Below are positions 16,643 to 25,501 of a stretch of DNA of 64,000 nucleotides, one piece after another. Both the position numbers and the translations under genes were made by a program. This DNA is from Sphingomonas immobilis (lineage in GTDB: Bacteria; Pseudomonadota; Alphaproteobacteria; Sphingomonadales; Sphingomonadaceae): positions 1-64,000 of the forward strand of contig NZ_JAUQSZ010000011.1 in the NCBI RefSeq assembly GCF_030580995.1, given 5' to 3'. Positions within the stretch are counted from its first letter, which is position 1; each line of letters begins with the position of its first letter. The notes under the pieces were generated by a model. That model made no database searches and was not told where the DNA came from. It saw only the letters and a list, made by a program, of their open reading frames with translations.

Positions 16643-19600
16643 TTATTCTGCGGGCTGAAGGTGCGGCGCGTTCGGCTCGGCGGCACGCTTGCGGCGCGAC
16701 AGCCGGACCGCGAGCGCGCGGCACACCACGTAGAAGGTCGGCGTAAAGAGCAGGCCGAAGCCGGTGACGCCGATCATTCCGAAGAACACCGCCGTGCCCA
16801 GCGCCTGGCGCAACTCCGCGCCCGCGCCGGTCGCCGTCACCAGCGGCAGCGCGCCGAGGATGAAGGCGAAGCTCGTCATCAGGATCGGGCGGAGGCGCGT
16901 CTGCGCCGCCTGCACCGCCGCTTCGACCGGCGACAATCCGTCCTGCTCCTCCGCCTGCTTGGCGAATTCGACGACGAGGATCGCGTTCTTGGCAGCGAGC
17001 GCGATCAGCACGACCAGCCCGATCTGCGTCAGCACGTTGTTGTCCATGCCGCGCAGGTTCACGCCGGTCATCGCTGCGAGCAGACACATCGGCACGATCA
17101 GCACGATCGCCAGCGGCAGCGTCAGGCTTTCATATTGCGCCGCTAGCACGAGGAAGACGAACACCACCGCCATCGCAAAGACGATGCCCGCCGTGTTGCC
17201 GGCGATCTGCTGCTGATAGGCGATGCCCGTCCATTCGTGCGTATAGCCTGCGGGCAGCGTGTCGCCGACCTTCGCCATCGCCACCAGCGCCTGCCCGGAG
17301 GAGAAGCCGGGGGCGGTATCGCCGTCGACCTCGACCGCGGGCGCGAGGTTGTAGCGCGTCACGCGGTACGGCCCGGTCTTGTCCTTGAAGGTGGAGACCG
17401 AACCGATCGGCACCATCTGCCCGGAGTTCGAGCGCGTCTTGAGGTTGGCGATATCGGCCGGCGATGCGCGGTAGGGCGCATCGGCCTGCGCCGTCACGCG
17501 GTAGGTCCGCCCCAGCAGGTTGAAGTCGTTGACGAACGCGGAGCCCAGATAGACCTGCAACGCCTCGAACACCCGCTCCGGCGGCACGCCCAGCATGTTG
17601 GCCTTGGTGCGGTCGACATCGGCGAACACGCGCGGCGTGGCGGTGTCGAAGAAGGTGTGGACCATCGCCAGCCCCTTCGTCTGGTTGGCCTTGCCGATCA
17701 CGCCGTAGGCGGCGTCGCCCAGTTCCTTGTAGCCGCGGCTCTGCGGATCCTTGACGATCATGCGATAGCCACCCCCGGAGTCGATGCCCTGGATCAGCGG
17801 CGGCGGCAGGATGAAGATGCGCGCGTCGTTGACGTCCGCCGTCTCCTTCATCGCCTCGGCCATGATCTTGCCGACGCTCGCGCCGATCTTCTCGCGGTCG
17901 GCGAAGCTCTCGAGCGGGATGTAGGCGGCACCCGCATTGGGGGCGAGCGTCTGCGAGGGGCCGTGGAAGCCCGCCAGCATCACAGCGCCCTTCACGCCGG
18001 GGATCGGCAAGATGCGCTGCACCACCTTCTTCATCACCGCGTCGGTGCGCTCGACCGAGGAACCCGGCGGCAGGAAGATCGCGGTCAGGAAGTACGCCTG
18101 GTCCTGCGCCGGCACGAAGCCGGTGGGCGTCGCCCAGAACACGCCGACCGTCACCGCAATCAGCCCGGCATAGGCGGTCATCATCCGGCGCGGTGCCTGC
18201 ACCAGCGTCAGCGTGACGCGCGCATACCAGTTGCTCAGCCGCTCGAACCCGCGGTTGAAGGCATCGCCGGCGCGCGTCACCATCCGGCCGAAGCGGCCTT
18301 CGCTACGCGCCCCGGAAGGCTTGAGCAGGATCGCGGCCAGCGCGGGCGACAGCGTCAGCGACAGGATCAGCGAGATCGCCGTCGCGGTCGAGATCGTCAC
18401 CGCGAACTGGCGGTAGAACGCGCCCGAGATGCCCGTCAGGAACACCGTCGGCACGAACACCGCGAACAGCACCAGCACGATCGCCACCAGCGCGCCCGAC
18501 ACCTCGTCCATCGAGGTGCGCGCGGCCTCCAGCGGCGAGAGGCCGTGCTCCAGATTGCGCTCGACGTTCTCGACCACGACGATCGCGTCGTCGACGACGA
18601 TGCCGATCGCCAGCACCAGCCCGAACAGCGACAGGTTGTTGAGGCTGTAGCCGAACGCCGCCAGCACCGCGAAGGTGCCGATCAGCGACACCGGGATCGC
18701 GATCACCGGGATGATCGCCGCGCGTCATTTCTGCAGGAAGACGAGGATGACGATCACGACCAGCACGATCGCTTCGATCAGCGTGTGCTGCACCGCCTCG
18801 ATCGACTGCGAGATAAACTCGGTCGGATTGTAGATGACGCTGTACGCCATGCCCTTGGGGAAGGACTTCTGCATATCGTCCATCGCCGCCTTGACGTGCT
18901 GGGCGGCGTCGAGCGCGTTCGATCCGGGGCGCTGGAACACGCCGAGGATGACGGTCGGCTTGCCCGACAGATAGGTGTTGGTGCCGTAATCCTGTGCGCC
19001 CAGCTCGACGCGCGCGACGTCGGACACCTTGACCTGGCGGCCATCGGGGTCGGTGCGGATGACGACGTCGGCGAACTGCTTGGGATCGTTGAGGCGGCCC
19101 TGCGTCTCGACGCTGACCTGATAGGCATTGCCCTGATTGTACGGCGGCGCGCCGAGGCTGCCCGCCGAGACCTGCACGTTCTGCGCTTTCAGCGCGGCGA
19201 CGATCTCTCCGGCGGTCAGGTCGAGCGCGGCGGCGCGGCCGGGGTCGATCCACACGCGCATCGAATAGTCGCGGCTGCCGAACAGCCGCACGTCGCCCAC
19301 GCCGTCGATGCGGCTCAGGCGATCACGCACCTGCGTCAGCGCATAGTTGGAGATGTATCCGCGATCGAGGCTGTCGTCGGGCGACACGAGGTTGACGACC
19401 ATCAGGAAGTCCGGCGACGTCTTGCGCGTCACGATGCCGAGCCGCTGCACCTCTTCGGGCAGGCGGGGCGATGCCACCGCGACGCGGTTCTGCACCAGCA
19501 CCTGCGCGGCATCCAGATCGGTGCCGATCTTGAAGGTGACGGTGATGACGACGGTGCCGTCGCCGGTCGACTGACTGCTCTGGTAGAGCATGTTGTCGAC

Positions 19601-19819
19601 GCCGTTGATCTCCTGCTCGATCGGCGCGGCGACGGTCTCCGCCACCGTCTCGGCCGATGCGCCGGGGTAATTGGCGGTCACGGTCACGGTCGGCGGGATG
19701 ATGTCGGGATATTGCGACACCGGCAGCCCGAAATAGGCGATCGCGCCGACGAGCGTGATCACCACGGCGATCACGCCCGCGAAGATCGGCCGCGTGATGA
19801 AGAAGCGCGAGAGGCGCAT
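16643..19819 (-). pseudogene. RND multidrug efflux pump (HAE1/AcrB family) interrupted by one in-frame TGA
   Basis: The frame runs 1058 codons plus stop, normal for AcrB-type pumps, but codon 365 (18725-18727) is TGA. Before it, residues 1-364 read from MRLSRFFITRPIFAG to VVIVILVFLQK; after it the same frame resumes RAAIIPVIAIPVSLIGTF. In this family that site is the LQxWR motif, so TGA replaces the conserved Trp by a single G-to-A change. Both sides are otherwise intact: GRVPxx-type ends are absent, but the membrane segment with GIVVDDAIVVVEN and the C-terminal repeat of helices are complete, with no frameshift. Without readthrough the N-terminal piece would end at the second helix. It could be a recent inactivation, a sequencing error, or two polypeptides (the second from 18706). 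Confidence 0.85.
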
Positions 19820-19874
19820 GGATACAGTCCTTCCGAAGAGGATCGGTTCAATTCAAAAAGATCGCCCTCTCACT

Positions 19875-19943
19875 CCGTTCGTACTGAGCGAAGTCGAAGT
19901 ACGTGATCTGGGCACGCCCTTCGACTTCGCTCAGGGCGAACGG
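19875..19943. repeat. Palindromic dispersed repeat between efflux genes
   Basis: Arms 19875-19905 and 19913-19943 are inverted copies, both carrying GAAGTCGAAG/CTTCGACTTC, with a 7-base loop. It lies in the 140-base gap between the fusion-protein stop and the pump start, within the presumed operon, so the mRNA would carry a long hairpin. The same element is at 1221-1303 inside a coding frame. Confidence 0.85.
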
Positions 19944-19959
19944 GGTGGGGGCGGGGCCG

Positions 19960-21222
19960 TTACCGGCTCAGCGTCGCCTCGCCCGCCACCGGCAGCGCGA
20001 CACCCGGCGCGGGTGCGGCCTGCACCGGCGCGATCTTGCCCGGATGCGGATCGACCTTGGCGCCCGGCGCCGCGTTGATGCCCGCGATCACCACCTTGTC
20101 GGTGGGTGCGAGGCCCGAGCGGATCACGCGCAGCCCATCGACCACCGGCCCGAGCTCGACCGGCTTGGCCGCCGCGAGGCCGGCCTTGTCGACCACCAGC
20201 ACGATCTTCCGCGCCTGATCGGTCTGCACGGCGCTGTCGGGCACCAGCAGTGCCCTGGTCGTGCCCGCGCTGGCGAGGCGCATGTTGCCGAACATGCCCG
20301 GCGTCAGGAAGTAATTCGGGTTGTTGAGCACGGCGCGCGCGCGGATCGTGCCCGAACGCTGGTCGAGGCCGTTGTCGGTGAAATCGAGCCGCCCCTTCCA
20401 GCGATGCTCGGTCTCGTCCTGCAACTGGATCTCGACCGCCGCCGGTGCCGCGCCCGGCTGACGCGCACGCTGCGTCTTGAGGTACAGCGCCTCCGATCCG
20501 TCGAAGGTGAAGTAGATCGGGTCGAGCGCGTTGATCACGGTCAGCACCGTGCCGCCCGTGCCCGCACCGCCCGCGACCTGGTTGCCGGCATCGACGCGGC
20601 GGTCGGAGATACGGCCCGCGATCGGCGCGCGCACCTGTGTGAAGTCCATGTCGAGGCTGCGCGTGCGCACGACGGCTTGGGCGGCCGCCAGCGCAGCCTG
20701 TGCCGACTGCATCTTCGCGCGCAAGGAATCGACCTCGCCCGCGGACACCGCCTCGTCGCCGACCAGACGCGATGCACGCGCGAAGTCGGACTTGGCGAGC
20801 GTCAGCGCGCTGCCGGCGCTCGCCGCATTGGCGCGCGCCTCGGCCAGTGCCGCCGCGAACGGGCGCGGATCGATGGTGAAGAGCAACTGCCCCTTCTGCA
20901 CGACCTCGCCGTCCTTGAAGTGAATGCCGACGACCTCGCCCGCCACGCGCGGGCGGATCTCGACGGTGCGGCTGGGGGCGAAGCGGCCGGTGTAATCATC
21001 CCATTCGCTCACTTCGCGCACCAGCGGCGTCGCCACCGTTACCGAGGCGGGCGGCATGACGAAGGCGGCGGGGGCGGGGGCGGTGAGCTTGGTCACGCCC
21101 ACGCCGATCAGCGCGAGCGGCACCAGCACGACCGCGCCGCGCTGCCAGGCTGAGAGCTTCGAAAAGCCTCGCTTCGGCGCGTCGTCGGTCGTTGCCGGCT
21201 CGATATGCGTTTCCATGTTCAT
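19960..21222 (-). CDS. RND efflux periplasmic adaptor (membrane fusion protein)
   Basis: 420 residues from ATG 21222, whose ATGA overlaps the stop of the 128-residue gene; GGAAGA lies 7-8 bases upstream. One N-terminal membrane anchor (about 27-47), a biotinyl-lipoyl half (VEIRPRVAGEVVGIHFKDGE, VQKGQLLFTID), a helical hairpin, the second lipoyl half (FTQVRAPIAGRISDRRVDAG), then beta-barrel and membrane-proximal domains (NPNYFLTPGMFGNMRL, LVPDSAVQTDQ). It bridges the inner-membrane pump and the outer-membrane channel. Unlike AcrA it is anchored by a transmembrane helix and not by a lipid. Its partner gene downstream carries a nonsense codon. Confidence 0.88.
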   Translation of the reverse strand: MNMETHIEPATTDDAPKRGFSKLSAWQRGAVVLVPLALIGVGVTKLTAPAPAAFVMPPASVTVATPLVREVSEWDDYTGRFAPSRTVEIRPRVAGEVVGIHFKDGEVVQKGQLLFTIDPRPFAAALAEARANAASAGSALTLAKSDFARASRLVGDEAVSAGEVDSLRAKMQSAQAALAAAQAVVRTRSLDMDFTQVRAPIAGRISDRRVDAGNQVAGGAGTGGTVLTVINALDPIYFTFDGSEALYLKTQRARQPGAAPAAVEIQLQDETEHRWKGRLDFTDNGLDQRSGTIRARAVLNNPNYFLTPGMFGNMRLASAGTTRALLVPDSAVQTDQARKIVLVVDKAGLAAAKPVELGPVVDGLRVIRSGLAPTDKVVIAGINAAPGAKVDPHPGKIAPVQAAPAPGVALPVAGEATLSR

Positions 21223-21605
21223 GCGGCGATCTTCCATGCGAGCTGGCCGACCTTGCCGCCGGTGACGCTCGCCACCAGCAGTTCGGCCTGCGCCATCGTG
21301 AAACCTTCCTTCAGGAAGCGCGCGACCTCGGACGCGGGCAGCGCATAGCCGCGCCGCCAGGCGTGGACCGCGAGCCGCCGCAGCGTTTCCAGCCGCGGCT
21401 CCGACAGGCGCGATTCGCGCCCGAGCCCGAACAGGCTGCCGAGCGCACGGCTGAGCGGGCCCGGCTCCTCCAGGCTGCTGATGCGGTCGCGCTTGGCCAC
21501 CGCGATCACGCTCCATTCGAGCGCGGTGAAGGCGGCGGCAGGGGCTTTTGTCGCACGCTGCGCGACGGGGGCGGCGTAGGGCTGGGCGAGATCGAGATAG
21601 GCCAT
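21219..21605 (-). CDS. Unknown 128-residue protein, first gene of the efflux operon
   Basis: ATG 21605 is chosen for the textbook AAGGAGATATCCG leader just upstream; a longer frame to 21683 has no such site. The protein is soluble, basic and mainly helical, with LEWSVIAVAKRDRISSL, a central RRLAVHAWRRGYALPASEVA stretch, and a C-terminal AELLVASV helix. No known domain is recognised. Its stop overlaps the start of the fusion protein, so the two are coupled, and the TetR-controlled promoter lies 220 bases upstream. A role as an operon-specific regulator or accessory factor is possible but not shown. Confidence 0.7.
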   Translation of the reverse strand: MAYLDLAQPYAAPVAQRATKAPAAAFTALEWSVIAVAKRDRISSLEEPGPLSRALGSLFGLGRESRLSEPRLETLRRLAVHAWRRGYALPASEVARFLKEGFTMAQAELLVASVTGGKVGQLAWKIAA

Positions 21606-21821
21606 CGGATATCTCCTTGGATAAGGGCGCAGGTCTCCGGTCCGCGAGGCGACGTATCGCCTCCGGGGCCGATGGCCTGGCAAGGAACATGCGGCACGGG
21701 AAGCGCGTGCGCGTCCCGATGTCTGCGGTCGAAACTTTGAGGAGCGAAAGCGCTGAAAGCACCCCCGCGGGCAATCAAATCATCTGTGGTGCGGTCGGGT
21801 TCGTTGCGGTCCCGATCTTCA

Positions 21822-21835
21822 ATACCAAGCGGTAT
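21822..21835. promoter_or_regulatory. TetR operator 1, overlapping the efflux promoter -10
   Basis: ATACCAAGCGGTAT: inverted half-sites ATACC and GGTAT around AAGC. It shares the ATACC-N4-GGTAT form with the perfect palindrome at the tetR start (22538-22551) and overlaps the -10 box read leftward. A repressor here would block RNA polymerase. Confidence 0.65.
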
Positions 21836-21860
21836 ATAATGGGATGCTGCATCGCGTCAA
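21833..21860 (-). promoter_or_regulatory. Promoter of the efflux operon
   Basis: On the minus strand TTGACG (21855-21860) is followed by a 16-base spacer and TATATA (21833-21838). This is the best sigma-70-like pair in the region between tetR and the 128-residue gene, leaving a leader of about 220 bases. It is flanked by operator copies on both sides. Confidence 0.65.
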
Positions 21861-21870
21861 CCGCATTCTG

Positions 21871-21882
21871 TACCGCTAGGTA
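21871..21882. promoter_or_regulatory. TetR operator 2, upstream of the efflux -35 box
   Basis: TACCGCTAGGTA, inverted TACC/GGTA around GCTA, matching the core of the other two sites. It lies about 10 bases upstream of the -35 box, so the promoter is bracketed by two sites about 49 bases apart centre to centre. Confidence 0.55.
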
Positions 21883-21924
21883 ATTTATTTCTATCAGATG
21901 AACGAAGCTCGGCTTCGCGCCGGA

Positions 21925-22539
21925 TTATCTGGTCGGCCAGACGGCCATGCTGGTTTCGACGACGCGCGACAGATCGGCGCAGCTCGTGCCCGCACCCGCC
22001 TGCACGGCGATGCCCTGCATGATCGCATAGAGGAATTGCACCAAAGCCTCAGGCTCCAGCCCGTCGGGAAACTCGCCGGCGTCCTTCGCCTCCTGGAACC
22101 GCGCGAGCAGTGCCGCGCCGGAGGAGGCGCGCCGCGCGATCACGTCGTTGCGGATCGACTCGGCTTCAGCCCCGCACGACACGACGCTCATCACGGCGAG
22201 ACACCCCTTGGGGTCGCCCGCATTGCTCTGCATCTCGAGCGCGCCCTTCAGCATCCGCTCGGCCACACCGCGCGCGGTCGGCGCGGACAACGCGGACTTG
22301 GTATAGGCCAGTTTTTCCTGCTCGTAGAGGTCGAGCGCCTTGTGGAAAAGCTGCTCCTTGTTACCGAACGCGGCATAGAGGCTGGGCTTGGTGATGCCCA
22401 TCGCTGCGGTCAGTTCCGCCATCGACGCGCTCTCGTACCCGTTCTTCCAGAACACGCGCAAAGCGGCGGCGAGCGCGGCCTCGGTGCAGAATTCGCGGGG
22501 CCGTCCCTTGGGCGGCGGAGGCGCTAGAGTCTGTTCCAT
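21925..22539 (-). CDS. TetR-family transcriptional repressor of the efflux operon
   Basis: 204 residues from ATG 22539. The N-terminal helix-turn-helix domain (about 12-60) includes ALRVFWKNGYESASMAELTA and GITKPSLYAAFGNKEQLF, the classic TetR recognition helix and YxxFxxKExLF. The C-terminal half is a helical ligand domain with GCLAVMSVVSCGAE. TetR proteins bind palindromes and release on ligand binding. It sits directly upstream of the efflux genes on the same strand. The start codon itself lies inside a perfect 14-base palindrome, and a TATATA box ends 9 bases before it, so the message is probably leaderless or nearly so. Target and autoregulation are strongly suggested by shared operators. 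Confidence 0.88.
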   Translation of the reverse strand: MEQTLAPPPPKGRPREFCTEAALAAALRVFWKNGYESASMAELTAAMGITKPSLYAAFGNKEQLFHKALDLYEQEKLAYTKSALSAPTARGVAERMLKGALEMQSNAGDPKGCLAVMSVVSCGAEAESIRNDVIARRASSGAALLARFQEAKDAGEFPDGLEPEALVQFLYAIMQGIAVQAGAGTSCADLSRVVETSMAVWPTR

Positions 22540-22551
22540 ACCGATCGGTAT
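22538..22551. promoter_or_regulatory. TetR operator 3, perfect palindrome at the tetR start codon
   Basis: ATACCGATCGGTAT is its own reverse complement. On the minus strand it overlaps a -10-like TATATA (22548-22553; TAGACG lies 17 bases further upstream as a -35) and the first bases of the tetR ATG. Binding here would give tight autoregulation. Confidence 0.7.
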
Positions 22552-22668
22552 ATAGTGAGCCCGTCGCGCATCGTCTAGGATCAATTCCACCGCGCCGCCA
22601 TCCCGGCTGGTCGCGGTCGTGCAATATACGGCCTATAGGGCGATCCGGGGGGTGATGAAGGAGTGGCC

Positions 22669-24414
22669 ATGCTGCGTGTCGCGTCGTTGATCCTGTGCGG
22701 AACCCTGTTCCTCCCCGCCGCCGCCCACGCGGAATGCACCGTCGAGAAGTTCCTCGAAATCCCCGTCGCCATCTCGCAACAGCGCGCGGTCGTCACCGCC
22801 AGGTTCGACGGCAAGGAGGCGCGCTTCATCCTCGATAGCGGTGCCTTCTATTCGACCATCGCCCGCGCCAACGCGCTCGAATACGGCCTCAAGCCCGAAA
22901 GCCTCGGCAATGCGCGCATCCGTGGCATCGGCGGCACCGCGTCGCTCGGCGTCGCCACCGCGACGAATTTCGAGATCGCCGGGCAGACGGTGCCGCGCAT
23001 CGAGTTCGGCGTCGGCGGCAGCGACACCGGCTTCGCCGGGCTGCTCGGCCAGAATATCCTCGGCATCGCCGATGTCGAATATGATTTCCTCCACGGTGCC
23101 GTCCGGCTGATGCGCGGCAAGGGCTGCAAGGACCGGGGGCTCGCCTATTGGGCGGGCGACCGCGCCACCGCCGTCGTCCCGCTCGAACCGATGAGCCCCG
23201 CCCAGCGCCACACGATCGGCACCGTCACCGTCAACGGCGTCAAGGTGAAGGCGATGTTCGACACCGGCGCGCCGCGCTCCTCGCTCACGCTCAAGGCGGC
23301 GAAGCGCATCGGCGTCACCCCCGACAGCCCCGGCGTCACGCGCGACGGCTTCGCGCGCGGCCTCGGCACCGGCCAGGCGAGAACGTGGCGCGCGCGCTTC
23401 GATACGATCGACATCGGCGGCGAGACGATCAAGCGGCCGTGGATCAACATCACCGAACGTGATGCGATCGATGTCGACATGATCATCGGCTTCGATTTCT
23501 TCCTCAGCCACCGGTTGTACGTCGACAATGCCAATCACCGCATGTTCGTCAGCTACGCCGGCGGGCCGATGTTCGGGCTCGATCCCAAGGGCGCGGTCGA
23601 CGACAAGGGCACGGCGCTCGATCTCACCGATACCGCGGGCGAGCCCAAGGACGCGGCCGGCTATGCGCGCCGCGCCGGCGTCGCCAGCGCCGGCCGCAAA
23701 TATGACGCGGCGATCGCCGATCTCGACAAGGCGCTCGCGCTCGCCCCCGACGATGCGCACTATTTGTTCCAGCGTGCCGTCGCCTATCTCTCGAACCGCC
23801 AGCCGCTGCTCGGCGCGGCCGATCTCGACAAGGCGATCGCGCTCGCGCCGAACGATGCCGAGCCAAGGCTGGCGCGCGCGGGGCTCCGGCTCGGCGCGCG
23901 CGACCCCGACGGCGCGCTGACCGATCTCAAGGCGGCGGATCAGGCGCTCGCGCCGTCGTCCGACATGCGGCTGCGGCTCGGTGGCATGGCGGGGGCGGCG
24001 AACGACCACGATCTCGCCATCGCCAATTTCAGCGCATGGCTGACCAGCCACACCGAGGACCACGACCGCGCCGTCGCGCTCAACGGCCGCTGCTTCTCGC
24101 GCGCGATGCTCGGCAAGGACGTCGACAAGGCGCTCGACGATTGCAACGCGGCGCTGCGCCTGCGCCCCGGCGTCTCGGGCTATCTCGACAGCCGCGCGCT
24201 CGTCTGGTTCCGGCGCGGCGCGCTCGACAAGGCGCTGGCCGATTACGACGCGGCGATCGTGGCGCAGCCCCGCAACGGCTGGTCGCTCTACATGCGCGGC
24301 ACCCTTAAGCGCCGCCTCGGCAAGACGGCGGAGGGCGACGCCGACCGCACCGCCGCCCTCGCGATCAACCCGCGCTTCGCCGAGCGCGCGAAGCGGTATC
24401 ATCTCGACGAATAG
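22669..24414 (+). CDS. Secreted protein with two retropepsin-like domains and C-terminal TPRs
   Basis: 581 residues from ATG 22669, preceded by AAGGAG at 6 bases (a GTG at 22663 is also in frame). A signal peptide (to about AAHAE) is followed by two aspartyl-protease-like domains: the first with ILDSGAFYST (Asp-Ser-Gly) and a GLLGQNILG flap-end motif, the second with MFDTGAPRSSL (Asp-Thr-Gly) and IIGFDFF. Each retropepsin unit gives one Asp, so the two could form an intramolecular pair as in pepsins. From about residue 325 there are TPR-like repeats (YDAAIADLDKALALAPDD, LGAADLDKAIALAPND and others). Periplasmic location is likely. The activity is not established for this architecture. Confidence 0.8.
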   Translation: MLRVASLILCGTLFLPAAAHAECTVEKFLEIPVAISQQRAVVTARFDGKEARFILDSGAFYSTIARANALEYGLKPESLGNARIRGIGGTASLGVATATNFEIAGQTVPRIEFGVGGSDTGFAGLLGQNILGIADVEYDFLHGAVRLMRGKGCKDRGLAYWAGDRATAVVPLEPMSPAQRHTIGTVTVNGVKVKAMFDTGAPRSSLTLKAAKRIGVTPDSPGVTRDGFARGLGTGQARTWRARFDTIDIGGETIKRPWINITERDAIDVDMIIGFDFFLSHRLYVDNANHRMFVSYAGGPMFGLDPKGAVDDKGTALDLTDTAGEPKDAAGYARRAGVASAGRKYDAAIADLDKALALAPDDAHYLFQRAVAYLSNRQPLLGAADLDKAIALAPNDAEPRLARAGLRLGARDPDGALTDLKAADQALAPSSDMRLRLGGMAGAANDHDLAIANFSAWLTSHTEDHDRAVALNGRCFSRAMLGKDVDKALDDCNAALRLRPGVSGYLDSRALVWFRRGALDKALADYDAAIVAQPRNGWSLYMRGTLKRRLGKTAEGDADRTAALAINPRFAERAKRYHLDE

Positions 24415-24430
24415 CCGCTAAGACAGCGAC

Positions 24431-25501
24431 ATGGACGAAGCGGATCCCGCCCGCGCGCGTGCGCGGCTCATCGGCAAGGTTGTGCTGGTCACGGCGCTCG
24501 CGCTGTTCGGGCTGTGGATCGTATCGGGCTTCGTGCCGGCGTTCCTGTGGGCGGTGGTGATCGCCGTCGCGCTCGATCCCCTGCAACAACGCTTCCTCGG
24601 GCCGGGCCGCTCCGCCAGGGCGCGCACGATCTTCGCCGCCGTCGCCACGCTCGCGGTCGCGCTGCTCGTCCTCATCCCGCTCGCGCTGTTCGTGGCGGAG
24701 GCCGCGCGCGAGGCGCACGATCTGCTGCGCTGGATGGCGATCGCGCGCACCAACGGCGTGCCGGTCCCGGCCTGGGTCCACACGCTTCCCTTCGGCGCGG
24801 ACGCCACGACGAAATGGTGGCAGGAAAACCTCGCGACGCCCGAGGCGGCGACGCTCCACATCCATCAACTCCAGAGCGCGCAGTGGTTCGCGCAGACCCG
24901 CCTCATCGGCAGCAACGTGCTGCACCGCGCGGTGATCTTCGGCTTCACGTTGCTGACGTTGTTCTTCCTGCTGCGCGACCGCGACGCGATCCTCGCGCAG
25001 GCGCACAATGCCGGCGACCGGCTGCTCGGGCCGGCGGGGGAGCGGATCGCCGTGCAGGCGCTGCTGTCGATCCGCGGCACGATCGACGGGCTGGTGCTGG
25101 TCGGCATCGGCGTCGGCGCGGTGATGGCGGCGGTCTATGCCGTGCTCGGCGTGCCGCACCCGCTGCTGCTCGGCGCGCTCACCGCCATCGCCGCGATGAT
25201 CCCCTTCGGCGCCGCGCTGATGTTCGCCATCGCCGCGCTGCTGCTGCTCGCGGGCCCCGGCGGCGTGACGGCCGCGATCGCGGTGATCGTCATCGGCCTC
25301 GTCGTGATCTTCATCGCCGATCACTTCATCCGCCCCGCACTGATCGGCGGCGCGACGCAGCTTCCGTTCCTGTGGGTGCTGATCGGCATCCTCGGCGGCG
25401 TCGAGACCTTCGGCCTGCTCGGCCTGTTCCTCGGCCCCGCGACGATGGCGGTGCTGATCCTGCTGTGGCGGGATTTCCTCGCCAAATCCCCTCCCGCGTG
25501 A
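24431..25501 (+). CDS. AI-2E family permease
   Basis: 356 residues and about eight membrane helices, arranged as two N-terminal helices, a soluble stretch (about 95-160), then a helical C-terminal half containing DHFIRPALIGG and GILGGVETFGLLGLFLGP, the family signature. The family contains exporters of varied small molecules and Na+/H+ antiporters; the name does not prove autoinducer-2 transport. It ends in GTGA, overlapping the exosortase start, so the two are coupled. Because the exosortase cluster follows directly, it may serve export there; that is inference. Confidence 0.85.
   Translation: MDEADPARARARLIGKVVLVTALALFGLWIVSGFVPAFLWAVVIAVALDPLQQRFLGPGRSARARTIFAAVATLAVALLVLIPLALFVAEAAREAHDLLRWMAIARTNGVPVPAWVHTLPFGADATTKWWQENLATPEAATLHIHQLQSAQWFAQTRLIGSNVLHRAVIFGFTLLTLFFLLRDRDAILAQAHNAGDRLLGPAGERIAVQALLSIRGTIDGLVLVGIGVGAVMAAVYAVLGVPHPLLLGALTAIAAMIPFGAALMFAIAALLLLAGPGGVTAAIAVIVIGLVVIFIADHFIRPALIGGATQLPFLWVLIGILGGVETFGLLGLFLGPATMAVLILLWRDFLAKSPPA

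Noticed and set aside
17237..19906. 889-codon rightward frame across the RND pump
   Set aside because: Composition is Arg/His/Asp-biased with no motif; the pump frame on the other strand is clearly coding.
24431..25501. Autoinducer-2 exporter serving quorum sensing
   Set aside because: AI-2E is a family label; no AI-2 synthesis gene is present and the gene is coupled to an exosortase, so no such function is claimed.
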